A DNA stretch of 64,000 nt from Helopsaltes ochotensis (Eukaryota; Chordata; Aves; Passeriformes; Locustellidae), in NCBI GenBank assembly GCA_013400155.1, contig VXBM01000240.1:835533-899532 (forward strand). Reading direction: 5' to 3'. The notes under the pieces were generated by a model, which saw only the letters and a list, made by a program, of their open reading frames with translations, had not been told where the DNA came from and made no database searches. A program made the position numbers and the translations under genes. This document shows positions 27,501 to 39,500 of this stretch, one piece after another. How positions within the stretch are numbered: position 1 is the stretch's first letter; each line of letters begins with the position of its first letter.

Positions 27501-30500
27501 TCCCATCCTATCTACCAGTAGAGCTGGATTACATAAACTATAATTTTGTAGTTGAACAAGTTGAAGCAAGATTTTATTTTTGGAATAACTTTGAAGCCTT
27601 ACACCTGGATAACCTTTGGGAACAGTGACTTCTGTTTGCTACTTTCTTGCCTTTCTTTAATTGACTGTAGTCTGCCTCCCTTAACTCTTCATTCTCCTGC
27701 TTTTTCAAAAGACAGGCATATGCAATCCCATCCAATTTCAGGTCATTATCAGGATCTGCTCTAAATTGTGGCATCAGTTTGTTTGAACTTATGAAGGTAA
27801 AACACTAGTAATAAGATTCCTACATTGAATTTCTATGCCTAATAATTAAATATAATTCGCTTTTTAATATGTAAAGGATTAAAGGCATCACATTTACAAA
27901 TGCTAAACTTTTTCTTTTCAGGGATGACTTTCTGAATTTGAGAGGAGAAAGTCAATTACTTTCAGTGCTATGAGAAAGTACTTTGTGTGAATACAGATCT
28001 GTAGTGGTGATTCTTTGAATGTTACCTTAGGGATTTTGATCAGGAATTGAATTAGTATAACTAACTTAAAGACACTTGACATGTTCCAGTGTACACAGGT
28101 AGAGACTTGAGCCATGAGATTTCCAGTGGGATAGTGTTTTTTTTTCTAGGTGGGTTGTCTGGTTTTTTCCCCCCTAATATCTTCAATTGGATTTAAACAC
28201 TTCGCATAAAGCTCAGAACATTCTTACGGAGTACGAAAGACCAGCTCAAGAAGCCATGCCATAGTATTTTTGGACTGATGCTTGGTGTCTTTAAGAAGCA
28301 GCCTGCATGAAAACTATTATTATATGTCAAATTCCTGGGCAGGAAGAATTTATTTAAATGAGAGCCATGGAATTATTGACGTGTGAGAGAGGAGATGAGG
28401 AGAGGTGTAATGGCAGGGAGAGCAAGTGGAGTGAGTTGGAAGTGTTTGGAGCAGGGTGCAGCCAACTGAATCCACAAAAGAAAAGCCCAAGGTTAAATCT
28501 GAAGACAGCAGCTGCCTGCCACAGCAACCACTCTTGTTCTGCTGGCTCCAAACTCCTCCTCTTTCCTGGTCCCAACAAGGAATTTTATCTCAGATCTGGC
28601 AATGTGGAGGAAGTTACCCCATCTCTGGGTGGCATAACAGGAAGTTGTGCAGCTACTCTGTTACCTACCGTCCTTGTAAGTTTGGATGCTTCACATCTTT
28701 TGGGAGCTGAGACATTTGGATTTTTACAACTTTTGGTATGTGCCATGCACAGATTTGTTAGTTATCAGAGGAATTCCTACCAAAAATGATATGGCTTTTG
28801 TCTTTTTCTTCTCTTCAGCTTTACAATGAAGAAATTCTTGATCTGTTTGATACCACACGTGATATTGATGCAAAGAATAAAAAATCAAATATTAAAATAC
28901 ATGAAGATTCAGCAGGAGGAATTTATACAGTGGGCGTCACAACCCGAACTGTGAATGGAGAATCTGAGGTGATAATTGGAAATAAATTACACTGTAATAT
29001 GCACGTAGATTCTAAAAGTGTCTGTGTGCTTTGATGAATGGTTAAAAATAGAGGTCATGCTAGCTCATATCTGTCCCTGAGCAATTTAAGTGTAAAAGCT
29101 AGCTAAAATTTTTATTTTCCTATTTCTTTGTAGCCTTAAATCTGACATGTTTGATCATAAGTGCATGTCACTTTCATTTAAAGCTAGGAACACGCTTTTA
29201 ATATAATTCTGCTGGGAGAATTGTGGTATATATGTAAATCAGATTTTCCAAATCTTATATATGTTATTTTTTCTTTGAGAGGAAAGCTTTGCATTATGGC
29301 TGATGTGAAATAAACTGCTATTCATGTACACTGCAAATCTGAAAACAAATGTTACTGTCATCTTCTTTTTGTACGAAAAGTGCAAAAATCATACTTTTTT
29401 GCCACAGGTAAATGAAAATAGCTATGTTACTACTAGGGTACAGTAAAGAGAGGAATATGAAGACTTAAGTGTTTTCTTACAGAAATCACAAAGTACACTT
29501 TTAGTTTGCTTATTTAAGGATTTTTTTTTTTTTTTTTTGCATATAGGAACTGAATTTTTAGCAAGGAGAGAAATTTTAGTCATATATCCCAAGAAGTAAG
29601 TGTTATAGGAACATTTTACCTTTAACCAGCAAGGGATGCAATGTACTTCTTGCCTGTTTTCTAGATGATGCAGTGCCTGAAGCTGGGAGCTTTGTCTCGA
29701 ACCACTGCCAGCACTCAGATGAACGTTCAGAGCTCACGGTCACACGCTATCTTCACTATACACTTGTGTCAGACCAGAGTCTGTCCCGCATTTAACGCTG
29801 TACGTATTTTTGCTGTTGTAAACTTCCCTTTAGTAGCCATTTTTCAAAATGGGGATAGTTTTGGCAGCCACTGCTATTTGAATTGCACTTAGTAAGGATG
29901 CTGTAGTCATCATAATGCTTGATGAATTTGCTAAGCATTATAATAATTTGATTTAATCTGTGTATATGTAACCATCCTCTAGCCAGAGGCAACCATAAAT
30001 TTCAGACTCTTACAGGAACCTACCTAGTCTCCTGTAGCGTTTTCTGCAGTGTTTTGTTGCGACATACACAAGTGAGAAAGTTAAAATATAATTTGTATTT
30101 AATTGGGAAAGCACATTTAAGTGTCTTAGCAGTTAGTGGGTTTAAACTTGCAGTCAGGTAACTGAAACTGCTTGGATATTTCAGATTAATTGTTGATAAG
30201 GTGCAAGTAGAAAAGCATTAAATTCTGAGGCTCAGTGTATTTATTTTAAATAGCTATATATTTGGGGCAGGTATTTTGTTAAATCTATGCACCTGAAATT
30301 CAAACTATGCTGTTCTGTAGAATATTCTGTGTGACTGTTCGATTGTTAGTTGCTGTTGGGTGTATCTTGTAAAGGGGAGAGTTCTGAATAACTCCACATT
30401 CTGAAAACTACAGTACCTTCAGGGGGGACTTAAATTGAATATTCTAAAGGTCTTTTGCATATACTTTTAAAATATTAAATACTACCTGTTTAGCATCCTA

Positions 30501-33500
30501 CCTGTAGATACCACATTTTTAAGCATGTGGAACAGTGAATTGGATTTGCAGTGCTTTTGGGGGGAGTTGCTTTTTTTTTTTAATACTACAAATAATCATT
30601 TACAGGCAAAATGAGTGTTCCTTCCTGGTCCTTTGTGGTATGTAGACCTGCTTTGCACACCTGCTAAAAACATTTCTTTCTGCTTTCCACACTGAAACTG
30701 TGGATTTAGTGGTGTGGTCAGCTTGGGTAGGATTGGCAGCACACTCCAAGCCCACACAGGGCATCTCAGTCACTGCATGGTGACACTGTTTGCTTGGAAA
30801 TTTTTGTTGCAAACTATCTACTGGAGAGTGAGAAGTCATCTGGGAGCCTGTTTCCTGCAGGCTGTTGTCACAGCAGTCCCCTTGTGCACTTGCAGCCTTC
30901 CCCACCAGCTGAGCTGCCCCAGGGGACTGTTGCCTGGCTCTGCCAGTGTTTTTACAGAGGCTTGTGTTAGAGGAAGAAGTGGCCATCTTCTGCCTTATGT
31001 CAAACTAGTTTGTTTCTGCTTTCCTTGGGAGATATGTACAAGATAATCTGACTATGGAGCTGGGCATTTCTAAATCCTTAATTTAAGAGAGCACCATCTT
31101 CTTTTCCTGTGGCGTTTAGGAGAGTAGAGGATAGACCTGACATTGTCCTCTGAACGCTCCTGGAATCTAAATTAATACAAGCTATTATTGGGTGGCCAGG
31201 AGAGATGTAGCTCAAGTTTCTGTAGACAACAGTTTTGGGAGACCTTTGTTACTAGGGCAACGCAGTTTCTCCTTCTCGCATGACAGCCTTGGCTGTGCCC
31301 CCTCTGTGTGCGGTTGCCTGTGCCCAGGGCTGGCAGGCAGCCAGGGCTGCAGTGCACAGACATGCTCCTGGGGCTCTCTTCACATCATCCATGCTTCTTG
31401 GAAAGCTTCTGGATGTGCATTTCACTTGCTAAATGAAGGAGAGTGAAAGGATGCATTAATTATGACTTTGAGGGCTGGGAATTAGTGTGTGGCCCCCAGA
31501 GTATAAACACCAAAATAACAAATAATGGTTCCTAGTCTTGTGGAAGGGGCACAGTTCCCGTTCTCTTCTGTTACTGCTACAAAAGGAGGCATGAAATATT
31601 TAACTACCATGAGAATGGTTTGGTCTGCAGAGACCTGCATTACCCTTGCAGTAGTGAAGGGAGCTGTAGGCTAACTGGCCAAGGACATCAAAGTCACCAC
31701 AGAATACCTGAGGGTCTGTGTTTGGCTTTTTCATTAGGTTTGGTTTGGTTTTCTTGTTTTGTTTTGTAAGGTTTTTCTGGGTTTTCTATGCTTAATGTGA
31801 TTAGAAATTCCTAATAAAGCTTGTAGGTTAGGCTGTGAGTTTATTATGAATCCAGTATACACTCAATATATGCTTATTGTCTGACACCATGCCAAAATTA
31901 CCCTGCAATGGGTATCTTACCAGTAAGGTCAAGAAGTGAGTTATTTCAACATCTTCCTCATTGTGTTTCTTTCCTGACAATAAATGTAATTACACTTGGA
32001 GTAAAATAAAAGTCTACAGTGAATAGTAGAACTAAACTAATCGACAGAAAAAAAGTTTGGGATTGTCTCATGAAAAAGTATAATTTTTCTGCTGTGCTTT
32101 GGGATGTGAAGTAGAAAGAGGATGAGGCTGTGGTACCTGCCCCAGCGCAGTGTGTACCTGGGCAGTCTCCCTGCACTGATAGAGGCTTGCAGCAAGTGCC
32201 AGTCATTACCTGAGGGTGGAGGGGGAAAAGGAACCTTTTCATTTTCCCTTGTTCTCTCTACTGTTCTTATTTTCTGGGGAAGTCAGAAGTGCTAGTGGAA
32301 TACTGACTGCTAGGAGGAATGGCTTCCAACAATAGTCCTAAAGAAGTCCTGAAGAATCATCCCACTAGGGAGGCTGGTGATTGGCTTTAGAGAGGTATAA
32401 AATCAAGACATCTTTCAGCTATTAGGCAGGTTTATGAACTAGGTGCTTCTGGTGATTTTGTGGGGTAATAATGTAATGAAAGTTTTCTTTTTTCTTTTTT
32501 AAAATCAGTTTTCTTTGACAATTGATTCAAGAGTGCATTCTACGAGAGATACAAATTTTTCTCATCTTGCTGGAGATTTGTATATTTTAATAGATGTGTC
32601 CTCTCATTTCTTCATCAAGAAGCAATGGTAGTTCCTACTGAAAGTAATTTGTATCCACATGCATCTAGAACTGGGTCTTCAAGAATAATATGGTAGTACA
32701 TATGGTTAAGATGGAGATAATATGTTTCAAAATACTGTTATAAAAGAATGAATAAGGAGATGGTCATGGTAAAGAGATAGTTTTGTAAATAATCACTGAT
32801 TGAACTTTGCTAATCTTAATGTGAAAGATCTCACCAGGCCCTGTGGGTTCTTCTTTGCTTTAGGATAATGCCACTGATAACAGGATAATATCTGAATCTT
32901 CTGAGATGAATGAATATGAAACTCTTACTGCCAAGTTTCATTTTGTTGATCTGGCGGGATCTGAAAGGTTAAAGCGAACAGGAGCTACAGGAGAAAGGGC
33001 AAAAGAAGGCATTTCCATCAACTGTGGACTAGTAAGATTATACAACTATACAATATAATGTAAAACAACCCCAGGCAAAACACTTAGAAATGAAATTTAT
33101 AACTTATAGCTTAATATTTTTTTGTCTGTGTACTGGCTTGCTATATAATTTTTTAATTAATTGTATTAAATGTTTTATGTAACACTAAACTGAAAAGTAG
33201 AGCTGGTTATTATCAGTGGAAATTGCAGTTTCATGTCTTTGTTTTGTGCTATATGGCTGTGTGGAGGCTCTGTGCAACTCTTTTAAATGAGATACAAAAA
33301 TACATGTATGTTCTATATGTGAAAATGCCTTGTTTTTTCTGGGCTGTTGTGCAGTACCAGTTTTCTGGGGTATTGTGCAATTAAAGTTTCTCAGTGATTC
33401 TCTTGCCATTATGATACTGTTATTTTCTGTAGTTCTTCTGGTTATATTACATAAAAGAGAGAATATTCAGTTCAATTTCATCATTGACATAAGCACAAAG

Positions 33501-36500
33501 GAGGATTTGGGTTATCTAGATGTCATAGTTGTGTCCTCAACAAAGAGCACGTAAAGTACGTGAAAGTGAAAATCAGTGTTATGTAACTGAATTTAATGAA
33601 TTTAAGATCACAAACCTTTTATTTACAGTGAAGTCCAGCCCTCAGTTTTGTGAAACAGATTGAAAGTGCTTTAAATCCTTCAAAGCAAGCAGGCGCAGCA
33701 TGGAATGTGTGCAGTTCTCCATCTGCTGGTGGCAGCTGCACCATTTCCAAAGCAAGAACTTGTAGTACAGGGCGCCACCTAGAGCAAAATCCTTCTGTTT
33801 GACTGAAGCGTGTGCAGTTCCACATAAAAATAATTTCACAGCCAAATGTTTGATTGTTTACAAACATGCATTAGACCTTTTTAGTAATGAAACAGGATGG
33901 CAATGGACTACAAGCCTTTAATTTCAAGTCTTAAATGTTCAAATCATCATGAGACATTTTTTGCTTTATAACTGCAGACGTACTAAATTCTGGGTCTTTT
34001 TTCTTCATATAAATGCCCCATATTTTATTCTAAATGTAGCATAAGGTAGATTGATAAAATTAATTTGAAAAAATTATAGCAACTCTTAGAGATCAACTTT
34101 ATCATTCAAAGCAAATGTTTATTAGATTAAGTAGTACCAACTTTAGTTTGTTACTGACATGAGATACTGGTAGACAGTGCATATAAATTGTGCTGGGCAT
34201 TTTAGCACTTCCAGGTACCAGACTGTAAGTCATCTGATGCACTGTTGGTAACACAAACATTTCTAAATGTAAAACACAGAAATCTTCTGAAATACTTTTA
34301 TGTTAACTTTCACAACTATATTAGTTTTCTCAATATGGTGACGCCAGGTGTTTTAAAATAAAAGTACATAGGAGCTGATTCTGACTTGTGTGTTATGTGA
34401 TTTGGTGTTTTATAGCTGGCACTTGGCAATGTAATAAGTGCGCTGGGAGATAAAAGTAAGAAGGCAACTCACGTACCATACAGAGATTCAAAGCTCACAA
34501 GGCTACTGCAAGACTCTCTTGGGGGAAACAGGTATGAAAATTGGAACATTCTATGCATTTCATTCTGAATGAGCACAAATGAGAACATAATCTGCAGAAA
34601 GTAAAATGAACATTAAATGACAATAAAAATCTTGTTGGAGGAAAGTTATGGAGATAAATTGTCAGGAAAATAATGCTGTCAATGGAAGGAGATGATTCTA
34701 GAGAGATTTTTGCTTTGTTCTTTTCAGTGCTAATGTTATTTTACTAGACATGAAGCTTCACATTACTTAGAAGTTACCATTTTCAGGCAAGTTCTTCCCA
34801 TGAAAATATCTGGAGATTGTAGATAGTACAAATGGCAGGTTTTGTTTACAGCATATTTTAAAGCTGTGATGAGTTTCTCCTTTAGAGGCTGGGTGAGGTT
34901 TTTTTGTTGGTTTTTGTTGGTTGGTTGGTTGGTTTTTTTGTGGGGGGATTTGTTTGTTGCTTTGTTTTTTAGATGCGAGTGAATTGTTTGCTCTGCCATG
35001 CTCAGGAGCTTGGAGTCAGTTTACCACAGTCACTTCCATCTTTTAAGGGATTGTATATCTCAGCCTAGGATGCATCTGTCCAGTTACATGATGATGGATT
35101 GCAGCCCAATAAAAACAAAGTAGTCTTTCACCAGGATTGTTTGTATGAACCATTTGTATACATTCTGCACATACAACGAAGGAAAGCTTTGACCTCTGAA
35201 GGCTTTATGTAAGGAAACATTAACAAATTTATTAAAATAATACAGAGTTTGTATTTGTAATTCTAACATGTACAAATACAAGAGGGACCACAGCTGAGTA
35301 TATTTTAGTAAGGTAGTACTCTTGTTCTTTTATGTAATCCAATATGCCTGGCGCTACTTTAGGACAGGAGGAAGTTTTTTCATAAAGGAATAGGGAGAGG
35401 TGGAAGAAAATTCTCAAATTGTTGCTATGCTCTTCAGAGAGGTTACTTTAGTAACAAGTTGAAGCACTGCAGTGTGAGGGAAAGAAGAGCCAGAAAGAAC
35501 AACTAAAATAAGGGCCGGAAACTTTCATAAGTGCCAAAAGGGAGGAAGAAACTCCAGAATTACCAAACCCTCCCCAACAAAAAACCAAAAAAACCCCAGC
35601 AGAAATCAAACAGTGTAGCTCTTCTTCTAAGCTCTCTGTAAATAAATGCAGAAAGCACTTCATTAAATTTTTTATCAAATACACCAGCTAGTGACCATGT
35701 TTTTTTCAAACTCTTCGAAAATCGCCTTTTGTAGAAGTACTATTTTGCCTCAAATATTTTTGTGTGTCCCAGCTCTGCGGCTCCCTGCCATGTTCTTCAG
35801 GAGCAATCACAGAGTTGAGTGTGCAATGGATTGGGGCAGCCCCAGCGGGCAGCCGGGCCCTGCACAGACACTCCCTCCCTGCCCCTGGGAGAGAATCACT
35901 CGGATAGAAGGGAGAAATGTCAGCATTTGATACAAGGACACTTTATTAGGTAAAGCAAAAATCGCTTATGCAAGCAAAGCAGAGGAAATCATTCACTTCC
36001 CATGGGCAGGCAGGTGTTCAGCCATTCCCAGGAACGCAAGGCTCCATCGTGCCTTATGGTGACTTGGGATGACAAATTCTGTCACTCTGAATATCCTCCT
36101 CTTCCTTCTCCTTGCCCCAGCTTTATATACTGAGCATGATTCCATATGGGATGGAATATCCCTCAGGTGTCCCAGCTGCGTCCCCTAACAACTCCTTGTA
36201 CCACCCTACTGGTGAGGCACTCTGAGGAGCAGAAAAGGCCCCGACTCTGTAAGCCCTGCTCAGCAGCAACTCAAACATTAGCTGCATTATGGATCCATAG
36301 TAGGTGTTTCCAGCATAAATCCAGAACAGCCCAAACCAGCTGCTGTGAAGAAAATTTACTCTATCCCAGCCAAAACCAGCACAAATTGACAGATAGCAAA
36401 TGCTGCCCCAGAATGTTTTTAATGATACTTGTATGTATTCTTTCTGTCTTTTTCTGACTGATGATTGTGTGGATGCCTTCCTTGCCCCCATTTTTTTTGT

Positions 36501-39500
36501 GTGTGACGTACATGCTGAGACATCTCAAATCAGCACTTTGCTGTTAAGGAAGATTTTTTCATATATATTTATATATAAAATCCTCACATTTTTAATGGTT
36601 TCTTATCTGGGCTTTGGCAATCAAAATGCATGGAAAAGCTGAATTTTAACAAATATGCAGTTTTTTCTTCTAGAGAATCAGATTTAGATTTCTTTAAGCC
36701 TGTTCTGTAGCCTTCCAACTTCCACCCTAGGTATAACTGTCCACATTATTGTGTCTCTCTTAACAAATACTTCCAGAAATTTACTCATAATGATTTGGGT
36801 TGTAGTAAATTTTGAGTTAACAGTGATGAAAATATTGTATTGCTGTACTATTCTCACAATAATTCTTATTTTAAGTATAATGCTGTAACAGTTCTAAAAT
36901 AACACTTAAATATTAATATTCTTGAATTATTAAAAGAAAAATATGAAACATGGGTGTTTTAAAAGGAATGTTATAATGTATAATATGAAAAATGAAAACA
37001 TTCATAACTTCAGGAACGGGGGGAGCAATTTAAAGAAATGGTGACATAAAGGAAGTAGAACAGTGTCAAAAAATCCCAGTCCATTTTACAGTTCAGATAG
37101 AAAACCACAATTCAAGTTGTTCAGTTTTCAAGATGGACACATAGAAGAACCAGTCCTCTGAGATTTAAAAAAGTAAGCTCGTTCTCAATGTCAGAATCAA
37201 AAACTTAGTTCCTAATCTTACATGGCCTTATCTTGAGGACTAAAAGGGTTTGGAGAACTGACACTAAGATAGGAGTGAGAACTGAGGAAGAGTTGCTGAA
37301 AGTAAATGTTCTCTGTAGCCCCAGACTAGTTACTCTTTTTAGCTTAGTTTTCCAGTGTATGGTGAATATAATTGTTTGCCTCAGAGAGTGTTGCAGGGAT
37401 TCATTTGTTTGTTTCAGGCTGAAATTATAGAACGTGAAGATCAGAATCCAGCCAACCTGCTGCAGATGTTGCTCCTTTGCCCCAGAGACAGTTCACTCTT
37501 CCTTATGTAACTACCCTAGCTGTGACATACAGTGGAGAAGCAAATTCCTTTAAAACTTGGAGGAGTGTACTCAGTCCATCCAATGCAGATGTTTTGACCT
37601 TTCTGTTGAGAATTTAGGCAATGTATGCACCTTCAGAGTGATCTGCAGCTGGAATTCTGGTTCTGACCCTCTAGGCTGTTCTTACCTGATGTGAAATGAA
37701 TATGCTCCAGGGAGTGAGGGAAGGAACCTGTTGAATGATGAAAGCACTTGGAGTAAAAATTGTTTTGTTTTTTTTTCTGCTTTTGCCCTACTGGTTTATC
37801 TGCTTGATCTTCCATTTGGAGCACGGAATATGCTCTCATCCTGCAATAATATCCCATTATGGGATGGCTACGGGATGTTGCAGGAAACTGAAAGGAGGAT
37901 GGTTGTTCATAGGCCTCTGGGGCCAAGAGCTCAGGTCCTGCTGCTTTTTGTTGCAGAAAGTTGCTCTGAGTGGTGGTGTTATGAAATGTGGTATAAATAC
38001 AGTTAAAAATAGAGTGTTAAGGGTAAGTCCTAGTTTTTGGGCTTCTGTTGGAGAGCAGGAGATAAGTTGCAGTGGAGAATTCAGCCAGTTTGGAACCTGA
38101 GTTAGAGAACAGGCACGTTAAGCATGTATAGACAGGTAAGGTGAACATTTGGGCATCTTTCAGTTGAAGTAGGTAAGCAACTCAGGAATTAAGTAGACAG
38201 TCCTGATGGCTGCATGATGCAAATCACTGTCTAGGAATTTAGGTTGACTATAAATTCCTTAATCTCAGTTTATGTATGATTAGGCAAACTGAATGTCATT
38301 TGAGAAACACTTATAGAAACGCTCATTTATTGCTTTTACAATTTCATGTATGGAACAAGTAATAATCTAGCATTTCTTATGCTATGCTAGGTGTTATCAC
38401 TGAGCACAGCCAAAGGAGGAGACACAGACACTCAGAAGGTGGAAGAGCAAAAGAGGGCTGACCTTTATTCTGACTCCCTTAAATACATCCTTCATTTTAA
38501 CTATGGATTGGCCGAGAGTGTTGCCACTTCTCCAATTCCATTGGAGAAACTAACAATCCATTAACTCTCTCCTCCTCCATGAAAATATGTAAACAATAGT
38601 TATTTATAGCTAGAGGTGTGAGAAACTTGTTGCAAGAATGAAAACACATCAGAAGGCTGAAAAACCAGGGCGACAGCTAGGGAGATACAAGATGCAACAC
38701 CTGCTGACCTTTGTGGTTCAGAGTTTGCAGTGAGCTAGATGCAGAAATATTTATACAAATACTATGAAGTTGCTATTCTTGTTTCACCTTCTGCCTGAGG
38801 ACTAGTTAGCTTCTCTCTGCTCTTTTTGTTCTTGGTGTGTAATGCTGACTTGTGTTTCTGACTTCCAGTCAAACGCTCATGATAGCATGTGTGAGCCCTT
38901 CAGATCGAGACTTCATGGAAACTTTGAACACATTAAAGTACGCCAATCGGGCACGGAACATCAAGAACAAGGTGATGGTTAATCAGGACAGGGCCAGTCA
39001 ACAAATAAATGCTTTGCGCAGTGAGATTGCACGGCTACAGATGGAACTCATGGAATACAAAACAGTAAGTTTATCCTCTTTGGATTTCTTTTGCTTTAAA
39101 ATGCTTATAAATCCACAGCTCTTTTTTTCCTTGTTGACTATTTCCACTTCATACACTAAAAACATTGGAATTGCAGCCCTGAGGTAAGCAACACTGATTA
39201 CTGGATGTTTTTAGAAAATGTAGATCGTACTCCCAAAGAAGAGAGATGTCAGCAAATGTCAGTGATATTTAGAGATGATGCATGCTATTTGCTTTTTGAA
39301 AGGCAATGAGAAAGTCACTTCCAAAGCAAAATGAATGTGTACGGTTACTGTGTATTGCTTTTGAAAACTTGCTAGACAGCTGAAACAGTTGGTGTTTTAA
39401 AAATCCAATCTCAAGTATATAAGGCAAATACTCATGCCCATATCTTCCTGAAGTTCATTCAGTGTTTTTGGCAATAAAGGTTGTTGCCAAACCAGGATCA

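Larger units (their letters stand above)
33032..34415 (+). other. Intron 6 (1384 nt)
   Basis: GT-AG. It contains a compact GC-richer block at 33660-33850 with two CTCF-like motifs (listed separately). The rest is AT-rich. Confidence 0.9.
34532..38868 (+). other. Intron 7 (4337 nt), with two LTR remnants
   Basis: GT-AG. It contains a T/G-rich simple repeat and two minus-sense LTRs (listed). 36390-38385 is AT-rich with no repeat recognised. The open frames at 37.6-38.1 kb show no known domain. Confidence 0.88.
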
